Source: Sva-07 sp963829585 (GTDB lineage: Bacteria > Actinomycetota > Acidimicrobiia > Acidimicrobiales > Ilumatobacteraceae). From it: a stretch of DNA of 64,000 bases. Within the stretch, counting starts at the first letter, position 1. Each line of letters starts with the position of its first letter. Positions 28,778 to 38,497 of this stretch are shown here, one piece after another. Below the pieces are notes generated by a model. It was not told the DNA's origin. It made no database searches and saw nothing but the letters and a program-made list of their open reading frames with translations. The stretch is from positions 60,011 through 124,010 of the forward strand of contig CAWHJD010000012.1 in the NCBI GenBank assembly GCA_963829585.1. The letters are read 5' to 3'. The translations under genes and the position numbers were made by a program.

Positions 28778-31691
28778 ATGGCCGCCCGCACCTCTGCCGC
28801 CGAGCCGGCAACCACGCCTTCTCGAGCCCGCCGCGCCGCGAAGCCCGCCGAACCGCAGATCATCGTTCGGGGTGCTCGTGAGCACAACCTCAAGAACGTC
28901 AACGTCGAGCTGCCACGCGACAAGCTCATCGTGTTCACCGGGCTGTCCGGTTCCGGCAAGTCCAGCCTGGCGTTCGACACGATCTACGCCGAGGGACAGC
29001 GCCGGTACGTCGAGTCGTTGAGTTCCTACGCCCGCCAGTTCCTCGGCCAGATGGACAAGCCCGACGTCGACGTGATCGAAGGGTTGTCGCCGGCGATCTC
29101 CATCGACCAGAAGTCGGCGAGCCGCAACCCGCGCTCCACCGTCGGCACCATCACCGAGGTCTACGACTACCTGCGTCTGCTGTACGCCCGCATCGGCATC
29201 CAGCACTGCCCGAACGACGGCACCCGGCTGCAGCGCCAGACCCCGCAACAGATCGTCGACCGCATCCTCGACATGGACGACGGCATCCGCTTCCAGGTGC
29301 TCGCGCCGGTCGTGCGCGGGCGCAAGGGTGAGTACGACACGCTGCTCGCGGACCTGTCCGGACAGGGGTACGTGCGGGCGCGCATCGACGGCGAGACCGT
29401 CGACATCGACGAGTTCCTGAAGCGCGACGAGCGGCTCGCGAAGTACGAGAACCACAAGATCGAGATCGTCGTCGACCGGCTCGTGCTGAAGGAAGGCATC
29501 GAGCGGCGCCTGACCGACTCGCTCGAGACAGGCGCTCGGGCTCGCCGACGGTGTGGCCGAGATCGAGGTCGTGCCGCGCGAGGGCGAGGGCCCTGCCGAG
29601 ACGTTGACGTTCAGCCAGCACCTCGCGTGCCCGATCTGCGGCACGAGCTACGACGAGCCGGCGCCCCGCAACTTCTCGTTCAACTCGCCGTACGGCGCCT
29701 GCGTCGCTTGCGACGGGCTGGGCACCACCTTCGAGGTCGACCCGGAGCTGCTCATTCCCGACCCGGAACTGTCGCTCGCCGACGGTGCGATCGCTCCGTG
29801 GCGAAGCGCCAACACGCAGTACTTCACACGGATGCTCGAGTCGGTCGCCGAGGTGCACGAGATCGACATGAACGCGCCGTGGGAGAAGCTCACCGCCAAG
29901 CAGCAGAAGGTCGTCCTGCACGGTGTGAAGGGCAAGATGACCGTCAAGTACAAGAACCGCTACGGGCGGTCGCGGTCGTACGCCACCGAGTACGAGGGCG
30001 TGATCCCGTGGATCAAGCGCCGCCACGAGGGCAGCGACAGCGACTGGGCGCGGGAGCAGTACGAGGGCTACATGCGCCTCGTCGCGTGCACGTCGTGCAA
30101 CGGCGCGCGGCTCAAGCCGTCGACGCTGGCGGTCACCATCGAGGGCAAGCACATCTCCGAGGTCTCCGACATGCCGATCGGCGAATCGGCGAAGTTCCTC
30201 GCGGCGCTGGAGCTGTCCGAGCGCGATCGGCTGATCGCCGAGCGGGTGACGAAGGAGATCAACGCCCGACTCGGGTTCCTGCTCGACGTCGGTCTCGACT
30301 ATCTCACGCTCTCACGCTCCGCCGGCACGCTGGCCGGCGGTGAGGCGCAGCGCATCCGGCTCGCCTCGCAGATCGGTTCCGGTCTGGTGGGCACGCTGTA
30401 CGTGCTCGACGAGCCGTCGATCGGGCTGCACCAGCGCGACAACCGTCGTCTGATCGACACGCTCACCCGCCTGCGCGATCTCGGCAACACCGTCATCGTG
30501 GTCGAGCACGACGAGGAGACGATCCGCGAGAGCGACTGGATCGTCGACATCGGCCCGGGTGCCGGCGAGCACGGGGGAGAGGTCGTCTACTCCGGCGAGG
30601 TGCCGGGGATCCTCAAGGTCAAGGAATCCATCACCGGACAGTACCTGTCGGGCCGCAAGTCGATCCCGGTGCCCGAGGTCCGCCGACCGCAGGGGCTCGA
30701 GTCGCTGCGCATCGAAGGCGCTCGCGAGCACAACCTGGCCAACATCGACGTCGACATCCCGCTCGGCAACTTCGTGGCGATCACCGGCGTGTCGGGTTCG
30801 GGCAAGTCGTCGCTGGTGCGCGACATCCTGCTCCCGGTGCTGATGCAGCGCATCTACAAGTCGAAGATGTCGGCGGGCAAGCACAAGCGGATCACCGGCA
30901 TCGAGTACCTCGACAAGGTGATCGACATGGACCAGTCGCCGATCGGTCGCACGCCACGCTCGAACCCGGCGACGTACACCGGCGTGTTCGACAGCATCCG
31001 CAAGCTGTTCGCCTCCACGAACGAGGCGAAGGTGCGCGGGTACATGCCGGGCCGGTTCAGCTTCAACGTCAAGGGCGGGCGCTGCGAGGCATGCTCCGGC
31101 GACGGCACGTTGAAGATCGAGATGCACTTCCTGCCCGACGTGTACGTGCCGTGCGAGGTGTGCAAGGGCGCTCGCTACAACCGCGACACGCTCGACATCG
31201 AGTTCAAGGGCAAGAACATCGCCGAGGTGCTCGACATGCCGGTCGACGAGGCGGTCGACTTCTTCGCGAACCAGCCGGGGATCGCCCGGTACATGCAGAC
31301 CCTCGTCGACGTCGGGCTCGGCTACGTGCGCCTCGGGCAGTCGGCGCCGACGCTGTCGGGCGGTGAGGCGCAGCGGGTGAAGCTCTCCGCCGAACTCGCC
31401 AAGCGGTCCACGGGCCACACGATCTATCTGCTCGACGAGCCGACCACCGGCCTGCACTTCGACGACGTGCGGCGGCTGCTCACCGTGCTCCAGCGGCTCG
31501 TCGACCAGGGCAACACGGTGCTCGTGATCGAGCACAGCCTCGACGTGATCAAGACCGCCGACTGGGTGATCGACCTCGGCCCGAACGGCGGCAACGGCGG
31601 CGGCACCGTCGTCGGCGAAGGCACCCCCGAGTACATCGCGACACTCGAAGCCAGCCACACCGGCCGCTTCCTCCGCGACGTCCTCGCCTGA
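28778..31691 (+). CDS. uvrA: Excinuclease ABC subunit A (frameshifted)
   Basis: UvrA is the damage-recognition ATPase of nucleotide excision repair. The first cassette has FTGLSGSGKSSLAFDT and SLSSYARQFLGQMDKPDVD. A zinc finger begins CPICGTSY and continues PYGACVACDG. The signature LAGGEAQRIRLASQIG is followed by the second cassette with TGVSGSGKSSLVRDIL, the second zinc finger (CEACSGDG then CEVCKG) and LSGGEAQRVKLSAELAKR with LLDEPTTGLHFDDV. The frame breaks near 29532, where RLTDSLET should continue into GVAEIEVVPREG; restored length is about 970 residues. It follows uvrB by 65 nt with its own near-consensus LexA box. Confidence 0.97.
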
Positions 31692-31708
31692 GCGATCCCC
31701 CCCGTCGA

Positions 31709-31750
31709 GCGATGAGCGAAAGCTCCGCATGCTGGGGTCTGGCTCATCGA
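31709..31750. repeat. GATGAGC palindrome, copy 7 (degenerate)
   Basis: Arms GCGATGAGCGA and GGCTCATCGA with a weaker core (CTCCGCATGCTGGGG). It sits between the convergent ends of uvrA and the AbiEi/DUF559 gene. It is the least perfect member of the family. Confidence 0.65.
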
Positions 31751-31759
31751 AGCTGGTCG

Positions 31760-32698
31760 TCAGGCGGCGCGCGTCGCTCGCAGGAGTTGATACTGCTCGG
31801 CGATCTGCGCGGCCCAGCCGGCGAGATGGCTGTCGAATGTCTGCCGATCCAGACGTGAGGTGGTCCAACCCGCGTCGATCGCGGCCGCATCTCGGCGCCG
31901 GTCGCGCAGTCGTCCGATCGTCTCGTCGTGTACGGGGTGGATGTCGACCTCGATGGCCCAGCGCACCTCGGGCAGTGCAAGATCGAATCGTGCAGGCCCG
32001 TACCCCGGGATGGTCAACTCGTACTGGCGTACGAGCCCGCGTACTCCTGCGGCGGTGAGCGCCTGTCCAACCAGCACCTCGGGGTGGGACTCGGCGGCGC
32101 CGCCGGTCACCCGACGGTCGAGTTGGAGTAGGAACTGCCGCGCCCACGGTCGCTGCGGTGACAGCCAGTCGATGGCAACCCGACGGAGAGCGTCGTCGTC
32201 GATGCCTCCGTCGCGCATTGCCTGTTCCATGACGGAGAGCAGGTCGTCGGGACGGAGATGTCGAGCGAGATCGAATGCCGTGCGTGCCCGCGACGTCAGG
32301 CGGATCCCATCCTGGCGTTCGACGATGTCGTCGTCGTGCACGGCGGCCGTCCTGTAGGGCTTCACCCACGAGGCGATTGACGGCTGACTCGCCGGTGGGG
32401 CGAGGATGTGAATTCGCCGGTCCCGGGGGAGTCGACGGAAGTTCCACAGTCGCCCCGCGGTCGGGCCGGCGATGGCGAGATCTCGTCGTGTGAGACAGAG
32501 CGCTGCGCATCGGGCGAGCTCGTCGAGTCGGGTACTCCTGCTGCGGTAGACACCGCGGAGCACGAGTTCGATGGCGCCGACCTGCTCGAGGCGTTCGACG
32601 TGGCGCGCGGTGAGGCCCGAATCGAGCAGCTGCTGCACGGAAGCGACACCGTGCTGTCGGGCGAAGGCGGCGTGGGCCGCATCGGTGAGATGTGTCAT
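31760..32698 (-). CDS. AbiEi-type winged-helix plus DUF559 endonuclease-like protein
   Basis: A 312-residue two-part protein. The N-terminal half (AFARQHGVASVQQLLDSGLT and VERLEQVGAIELVLRGVYRS) resembles the AbiEi antitoxin/transcription-regulator winged helix. The C-terminal half (ESHPEVLVGQALTAAG, ARFDLALPEVRWAIEVDIH) matches the DUF559/Vsr-like nuclease fold, with the Asp in RFDLALP and the Glu in AIEVDIH as likely metal ligands. Such proteins are common and highly paralogous in Actinobacteria. There is no neighbouring AbiEii toxin, so a toxin-antitoxin role is not supported. Start MTHLTDAAH at 32698 is preferred over an upstream extension without similarity. Confidence 0.75.
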   Translation of the reverse strand: MTHLTDAAHAAFARQHGVASVQQLLDSGLTARHVERLEQVGAIELVLRGVYRSRSTRLDELARCAALCLTRRDLAIAGPTAGRLWNFRRLPRDRRIHILAPPASQPSIASWVKPYRTAAVHDDDIVERQDGIRLTSRARTAFDLARHLRPDDLLSVMEQAMRDGGIDDDALRRVAIDWLSPQRPWARQFLLQLDRRVTGGAAESHPEVLVGQALTAAGVRGLVRQYELTIPGYGPARFDLALPEVRWAIEVDIHPVHDETIGRLRDRRRDAAAIDAGWTTSRLDRQTFDSHLAGWAAQIAEQYQLLRATRAA

Positions 32699-32792
32699 GA
32701 CGACTCCTACAGGACGCTGGTGAGCGGAGGAAGTCGGCGCCGCCACGTTACGGGCGCTACACCAGTCTCACACCGACCCGCGATCACGCCGT

Positions 32793-32834
32793 CCGATGAG
32801 CCAAACCCCCAGATGTCGGGGACTCGCTCATCGC
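32793..32834. repeat. GATGAGC palindrome, copy 8
   Basis: Arms CCGATGAGCCAA and ACTCGCTCATCGC with core CCCCAGATGTCGGGG. It lies upstream of the AbiEi/DUF559 gene and downstream of the rhomboid-like gene, both read leftward. Copy 9 begins 71 nt later. Confidence 0.78.
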
Positions 32835-32863
32835 GACCCGGGAATCTCGTGGTGGCGAGCCGT

Positions 32864-32905
32864 GCGATGAGCGAGATCCCCAGATATCGGGGGTTCGCTC
32901 ATCGC
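32864..32905. repeat. GATGAGC palindrome, copy 9
   Basis: Arms GCGATGAGCGA and TTCGCTCATCGC with core CCCCAGATATCGGGG, whose centre is itself a perfect palindrome (GATATC). Its CCCC/GGGG core type is shared with copies 8 and 10. Confidence 0.82.
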
Positions 32906-32939
32906 GGGCGACGGGCGACGGGCGACGGGCGACGGGCGA
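32905..32939. repeat. Tandem heptamer CGGGCGA, five copies
   Basis: Five perfect head-to-tail copies of CGGGCGA abut the end of palindrome copy 9 and end 22 nt before the rhomboid-like stop. It is a simple-sequence tract prone to slippage. No function is apparent. Confidence 0.9.
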
Positions 32940-32961
32940 GGGCAGGGGGAGGGTGGGAACG

Positions 32962-33873
32962 TCAGCGGTTGCGGAGGCGCTTGCTGAGGTCGTTGAGGCG
33001 CTGCTTCTCCGCGCCGGTCAGCGAATCCATGCCATTGGCGCCGATCTTGTCGAGCAGTGCGTCGAGTTCGATCTGGTCGGCAGGCGACGGTCCCGACGGG
33101 GGAGGCATGGGTGCCGGAGCGTTCTTCCACGGGCCCGAGACGACCTTCGAGCCCGACGACGAACCCTGTGCCTGCTTCTTCGACTTGGTCTTCTTCGGCT
33201 TGCGGTGCCCCGAGCCGTCGAGCGGGAGATGCGGGATCGGCCAACCGGTGGCCAGGCCGAGCGAGCGGCCGGCGACGAGCGCGACGCCGATGGAAACCAG
33301 CAGGAAGATCGTCTGGCCGGTCTGCGTTCGGTCCGGTGAACTGCAGCAGGTTCAGCACGGTGAACACCGCAGCGAGCGCCCACAGCGGGATGACCTCGAA
33401 CCACTTCACGCCCGGATACGTCGCCGCGTAGACCCAGATGCCGCCCAGGAACAGGTTGCTCAACCCGAACTGACGACATGAAGTCGATGCTGTCGGCAAG
33501 TGGGCCGAGGAAGGTCAGGATGACTGCCGGCACGATGGTCATCGTCAAGACCCAGGCCAGGAACTTGCCGCGACCGAACAGCGATTCGAGCTGCTGGCCG
33601 AACAACCAGAAGAACACGACGCCCGAGCAGTGGCCAGATCGCCGGCTCGGTCGCGATCGGCCAGGTGAAGATGCGCCAGATCTCGAAGTCGCGTACCAGG
33701 GCCGGAACGAACGTCGAGCTTGCTCGAAGCGTTCGACGCCGAAGCCGTAGACGAACATCGACGCGACGGCTGAGGACGCAGACGATGTCGGTCGTGGTGA
33801 CGTCGAAGCGCCCGGCGCGGAACCAACCATCGTTCGGTCGTCGGCGGAAGATGGCGGCGAACTGGTCGGACAT
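32962..33873 (-). CDS. Rhomboid-like membrane protein (multiple frameshifts)
   Basis: The gene is read from MSDQFAAIFRRRPNDGW at 33873. At least four frame changes are needed to follow it: FDVTTTDIVCVLS, then MFVYGFGVERF, then FEIWRIFTWPIATEPAIWP, then GVVFFWLFGQQLESLFGRG and AWVLTMTIVPAVILTF, then FGLSNLFLGGIWVYAA and FEVIPLWALAAVFTVLNLLQ. The last frame (IFLLVSIGVALVAGRSLGLA) ends with a basic cytoplasmic tail and RLNDLSKRLRNR at 32962. The helix pattern and the N-terminal WRIFTWP motif fit rhomboid or derlin-like proteins. I see no clear GxSG catalytic serine, so it may be inactive. Restored length is about 303 residues. Confidence 0.7.
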
Positions 33874-33952
33874 CGGCCATCACGGTATCCGGCGCTCCGT
33901 ATGCTTGAGGCGTCATGCAGATGATCGTGTCCAGGATCAGGCCCGGTCAGCG

Positions 33953-35822
33953 ATGGTGAAACGTCCCCCCGCCGGCACCATCCCGGAGGCACCCGGTTCG
34001 TACCAGTTCAAGGATGCCCACGGCCGTGTGATCTACGTCGGCAAGGCGTCGAACCTGCGCCAGCGGCTCTCGAACTACTTCCAGTCGCCCGCCAACCTGC
34101 ACCCGCGAACGGCCCAGATGGTCGAGACCGCCGAGTCGGTCGAGTGGACGATCGTGCGCAACGAGGTCGAGGCCTTGATGCTCGAGCACTCGCTCATCAA
34201 GCAGCACGACCCGCGCTTCAACGTGCGCCTGCGCGACGACAAGAGCTACCCCTTCCTCGCCGTCACGATCGACGAGCAGTGGCCGCGCGCGCTGGTGATG
34301 CGAGGTCGCAAACGCAAGGGCACCCGGTACTTCGGCCCGTATGCCCACGCCTATGCGATCCGCGACACCCTCGACCTCCTGTTGAGGTCGTTCCCGGTGC
34401 GCACCTGCAGCCAGTCGAAGTTCAATCAGCACGAGCGACTCGGGCGGCCGTGCCTGCTGTTCCACATCGAGAAGTGCGCAGGGCCGTGCGTCGGCGAGAT
34501 CGACGAGATGCCGTACCGCCAGCTCGTCACCGACCTGTGCGAGTTCCTCGACGGCGACACCGACGAGATCGTCGACCGCCTCGAATCCGACATGCAGTCG
34601 GCGGCCACCGAACTGGACTTCGAGCGGGCGGCCCGCCTCCGCGACCGGTTGCTGGCGGTGCGCAAGGCGATCGAGAAGCAGCAGATGGTCGCCGAGCGCA
34701 GCGAGGACCTCGACGTGATCGGCATCGCGGAGGACGAACTCGAAGCCGCCGTCCAGGTCTTCTACGTCCGCAAGGGGCGCGTCGTCGGCCGCAAGGGGTT
34801 CATCCTCGACAAGGTGGAGGAACTCACGCCCGGACGCCTCGTCGATCGCATCCTGGAGTCGATGTACGGCGACGACCCGATCCTCGGCGTCCCCAAGCAG
34901 GTGCTGGTGCCGTACGAAGCCGAGGAACTCGCCACCTACGAGGAGTGGCTCTCGATGGGTCGAGGCTCACGCGTCCAGGTGCGTGTGCCCCAACGCGGCG
35001 ACAAGCGTTCGTTGCTCGAGACCGTCACCCGCAACGCCGAGGGGGAGTTCACCCGCCATCGGATGCGTCGGGCGAGCGATCACAACTCCCGCAGTCGGGC
35101 ACTGACCGAACTCCAGGACCATCTCGGCCTGCCCGAGGCGCCGCTTCGCATCGAGTGTTACGACATGGCCCACCTCCAGGGAACGGACTACGTCGGGTCG
35201 ATGGTCGTGCTGGAGGACGGGCTCCCGAACAAGCGTGAGTACCGCCGCTTCAAGGTCAACGACGTCGACGGCAACGACGACTATGCGGCGATGGCGGAGG
35301 TGGTGCGTCGCCGTCTCCAGGCCTACCTCGACGAGCGTGACCGCCCGGTCGACGAGCGGGGCGACAAGCCCGGCAGGTTCGCCTACCCGCCGCAGCTGCT
35401 GCTCGTCGACGGCGGCAAGGGCCAACTCAGCGCCGCCAAGCGGGTGATCGACGAACTCGACCTCACCGACGAGATCCCGGTCGGCGGGTCTGGCCAAGCG
35501 GTTCGAGGAGGTCTTCATCCCCGGACGCAGCCAGCCGGTGGAGATCCCGCGGGGGAGCGAGGCGCTGTTCATGCTCCAGCGCATCCGCGACGAGGCGCAC
35601 CGGTTCGCGAACACGTTCCACGGCGAGCGACGCAGCAAGCGGATGACCACCAGTGCACTCGACGGCATCCCGGGCCTCGGTGAGGTCCGTCAGAAGAGGC
35701 TGGTGAAGGCGCTCGGCGGCGTCAACGCGGTGAAGCGGGCCGAGCTCGACGAACTCAAGTCGTTGACGTTCCTGCCGGATGCCGTCGCCGAGGCGGTGTT
35801 CGCCAAGTTCCACACCGGCTGA
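33953..35822 (+). CDS. uvrC: Excinuclease ABC subunit C (frameshifted)
   Basis: UvrC makes both incisions in nucleotide excision repair. The N-terminal GIY-YIG nuclease shows APGSYQFKDAHGRVIYVGKA and SNLRQRLSNYF. FPVRTCSQSKF and GRPCLLFHIEKCAGPCVG form the cysteine segment, and TELDFERAARLRDRLLAVRK is the UVR domain. The RNase H-like half has RIECYDMAHLQGTDYVGSMV and PPQLLLVDGGKGQLSAA. The frame breaks near 35488, after TDEIPVGG, and continues LAKRFEEVFIPGR to a tandem helix-hairpin-helix end (LDGIPGLGEVRQKRLVKALG). Restored length is about 623 residues. ATG 33953 starts with MVKRPPAGTIPEAPGSY. It is divergent from the rhomboid-like gene. Confidence 0.97.
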
Positions 35823-35828
35823 CGCCCG

Positions 35829-36740
35829 TCAGCCGAGCTGTGAGATCACCTCGGTGCGGAACTCGCCGTACTTCGCGAAGCGCTCCTCGGCGGTGCCGCC
35901 GAGCGTGAAGTCGGGGATGATCAACTCGTCGAAGCCCAGTTCGACGTAGCGACCCAACTCGTCGACCAGTTGGTCGTTCGACCCGATGATCGAGCGCTCG
36001 CCCATGTCGCCGGCGCGGATGTTCTCGGCGAATTCGACGTTGTCGGACATGAACACGAGCGCCTGAGCCGACTTCCACATCGTGGCAGGGTCACGGTCGA
36101 CCTGCTCGCAGGCGGTCAGCAACTTGGTGAGGGCGCCGCCGGCCATGTCGGGAGCACCCCAGGTGTTCCACTCGTCGGCGTGGCGGGCGGTGATGCGCAG
36201 CATGCGTGGGCTGCCGGTGCCGACGAGGATCGGCAGTGGTGACTGCACCGGCTTCGGGTCCGCGGGCGCGTCGGTGATGTCGTAGAACTGGCCGTGGAAG
36301 TCGGTGCGCTCGTTGTCGAGCAGTGACCGGATGACCTGGATCGCCTCCTCGAACCGGGAGACACGGGGCCCCGGTTCCTCCAGGTCGATGCCGTACGCCT
36401 TGTGCTCGTTGATCTGCCAGCCGGCGCCGATCCCGAGGACCATGCGACCGTTCGAGACGTGGTCGATCGTGGCCGCCCGGTTGGCGAGCACGGCGGGATG
36501 GTGGACAGATGTGGGAGCGACGAGCGAACCGAGCCGGATGCGTTCGGTGACCGCGGCGATCGCCGGGAGCATCGCCCAGCACTCGTGCACGTCGCCCGGC
36601 TCGATCGCCTCGCTGCCGGTGTTCGGCATGTAGTGGTCGGCGAACCACATGCCGTACCAGCCCTCGGCGTCGGCGAAGCGGGCGAGGTCGAGGATCTCGC
36701 CGGCGGGTCGGGCGGGGTTGGGCCACACGGAGAACTTCAT
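35829..36740 (-). CDS. LLM-class (F420-type) oxidoreductase
   Basis: A 303-residue luciferase-like TIM-barrel protein, intact. It opens MKFSVWPNPARPAGEILDLA and shows WYGMWFADHYMPNTG, RIRLGSLVAPTSVHHPAVLA, NGRMVLGIGAGW and PLPILVGTGSPRMLRITARH, all typical of actinobacterial F420-dependent LLM enzymes. The TSVHHP segment matches the conserved cofactor-contact strand. The substrate cannot be predicted. It is convergent with uvrC (6 nt apart) and divergent from the methyltransferase gene, with only 17 nt between starts. Confidence 0.85.
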   Translation of the reverse strand: MKFSVWPNPARPAGEILDLARFADAEGWYGMWFADHYMPNTGSEAIEPGDVHECWAMLPAIAAVTERIRLGSLVAPTSVHHPAVLANRAATIDHVSNGRMVLGIGAGWQINEHKAYGIDLEEPGPRVSRFEEAIQVIRSLLDNERTDFHGQFYDITDAPADPKPVQSPLPILVGTGSPRMLRITARHADEWNTWGAPDMAGGALTKLLTACEQVDRDPATMWKSAQALVFMSDNVEFAENIRAGDMGERSIIGSNDQLVDELGRYVELGFDELIIPDFTLGGTAEERFAKYGEFRTEVISQLG

Positions 36741-36757
36741 GGTGTGACCGTACCCTC

Positions 36758-37487
36758 ATGGGTGTGACGGACGACTTGTGGGAAGCCCATGCCGACTGGT
36801 GGATCGACGGATTCACCGAGGGCGCCGACCCCGAGTACGTGGAGCAGATCCTGCCGATGGCGTTCGACGAACTGTCCGGCTTCGATCGGATCCTCGACAT
36901 CGGCTGCGGTGACGGCCAGATCAGCCGGATGATGGCGGCCGGCCGGATCGCGAGTGGTGGGCATCGACCCGACGTGGAACCAGATCCGCATCGCCCACGA
37001 GCGCGGCGGGGGAGCGGCGTTCGCTCGATCCGGCGCAGCCGAACTGCCCTTCGCCGACGCGAGCTTCGATGCCGCAGTTGCGTGTCTCGTGTTCGAACAC
37101 ATCGACGACGTCGACGGCGCGATCGCCGAGGTCGCCCGAGTGGTTCGGCCCGGCGGGCGGTTCTCCTTCTTCCTCAACCACCCGTTGCTGCAGACGCCGG
37201 GCAGCTACTGGATCGACGACCACACGGTCGAGCCCCCCGAGCAGTACTGGCGCGTCGGGCCGTACCTGGCCGAGCAGGCCTTCGTCGAGCAGGTCGAGCA
37301 GGGCGTGTTCATCCGGTTCGTGCATCGGCCGTTGTCGCGGTACCTGAACGCGCTCGCCGACCACGGCCTCGTTCTCGAGCACATGATCGAGCCGGTGCCG
37401 CCCGCCGGTTTCCTCGCCCGCGCCGAGGAGTACGCCGCGGCCGCCGCCATCCCGCGCCTGCTCTACCTCCGCCTGCGCCACACCTGA
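36758..37487 (+). CDS. Class I SAM-dependent methyltransferase (frameshifted)
   Basis: The first frame starts MGVTDDLWEAHADWW and carries SAM motif I FDRILDIGCGDGQISRMM. After about 36950 the protein continues in another frame, VVGIDPTWNQIRIAHERGG (acidic residue binding the ribose), AELPFADASFDAAVACLVFE (motif IV), VARVVRPGGRFSFFLNHPLL (motif VI) and ends PRLLYLRLRHT. Restored length is about 242 residues. The acceptor substrate is unknown. It precedes rapZ on the same strand; its stop overlaps a GATGAGC palindrome. Confidence 0.85.
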
Positions 37488-37531
37488 GCGATGAGCGAGA
37501 GCCCCGGATGCCGGGGTCTCGCTCATCGCTC
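37486..37531. repeat. GATGAGC palindrome, copy 10 (best formed)
   Basis: Arms GAGCGATGAGCGAGA and TCTCGCTCATCGCTC flank core CCCCGG-ATG-CCGGGG, giving a nearly perfect stem of about 21 bp. Its left arm overlaps the methyltransferase TGA (37485-37487). It lies between two rightward genes (methyltransferase and rapZ). It is the last copy in the window. Confidence 0.85.
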
Positions 37532-37565
37532 GAGTCGCTGGTGTGGTGATCAGTAGGGTGACGGC

Positions 37566-38413
37566 GTGGCCGACATCGTGCTGATCACCGGACTGTCCGG
37601 GGCCGGTCGCTCGGGTGTCGCGCGATGTGCTCGAGGACCTCGGATGGTTCGTGGTCGACAATCTTCCGACCGCCGCTCATCGGCACGATCGTCGAGCTCG
37701 CCGCCAAGCCCACCAGCGACATCGAACGGCTGGCGCTGGTCGCCGGCCGCCAGCACGCCGAGGTGCTCACCAAGGTCGGCGAGCTGCGAGCCGACGGCCA
37801 CGACGTGCGGATGGTGTTCCTCGATGCCTCCACTCCGGAGCTGGTTCGCCGGTACGACGCCACCCGACGGCGACATCCGCTCGCCGACGACACCGAAGGC
37901 CTCGTCGAGTCGATCGAGCTCGAACGATCGATGCTGGAGCCGGTGCGGGCCGCCGCCGATCTCGTCATCGACACCAGCGATCTCAACGTGCACCAACTCA
38001 AGGAGCGCATCGATCACGCCTTCGACACCACCAGCGGATCGCGCCTGCAGGTCGCGGTCGAGAGCTTCGGCTTCAAGCACGGCCTGCCGCTCGACGCCGA
38101 CATCGTGATGGACGTCCGGTTCCTGCCGAACCCGCACTGGGAGGACGACCTGCGCCCGCTGACCGGCCACGACCCCAAGGTGCGTGACTACGTGTTGGAG
38201 ACCGCTGCGGGCTCTGAGTTCGTCGATCAGTTCGACGCCCTGCTCGCGACACTCGTGCCGCAGTACCAGGCCGAGGGGCGCAGCTACCTGACGGTGGCCG
38301 TCGGCTGCACCGGTGGCCGCCACCGATCGGTTGCCGTCGCCGAGGAGCTGGCCGCCCGCCTGCGACAACGTGGTGTCGCCGTGCGCGCCACGCACCGCGA
38401 CGTGTCGCGCTGA
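37566..38413 (+). CDS. rapZ: RNase adapter / nucleotide-binding protein RapZ (frameshifted)
   Basis: A P-loop protein of the RapZ/YvcJ family that controls small-RNA turnover in enterobacteria and has less clear roles in Actinobacteria. GTG 37566 begins MADIVLITGLSGAGRSG, the Walker A. The next segment, RDVLEDLGWFVVDNLPTA, appears only after one frame change near 37615, and a second near 37675 restores LIGTIVELAAKPTSDIERL. The rest is in one frame: VRMVFLDASTPELVRRYDAT, FGFKHGLPLDADIVMDVRFL, PNPHWEDDLRPLTGHD and VGCTGGRHRSVAVAEELA. Restored length is about 282 residues. In most Actinobacteria yvcK and whiA follow; here gap follows directly. Confidence 0.93.
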
Positions 38414-38497
38414 GCCGTTTCCGGCGCGGAATCGACCGCGAACTACAGTCGAGATCGGACAACGTCGTTCCCCCACCCGCCCCAGGAGGCACCAGTC

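Noticed and set aside
31760..32698. An AbiE abortive-infection toxin-antitoxin system
   Set aside because: No AbiEii nucleotidyltransferase is adjacent, and the C-terminal DUF559 domain marks a different, common actinobacterial family.
32905..32939. The CGGGCGA tandem repeat as an origin or partition site
   Set aside because: Only five short GC-rich copies, no DnaA boxes or replication genes nearby.
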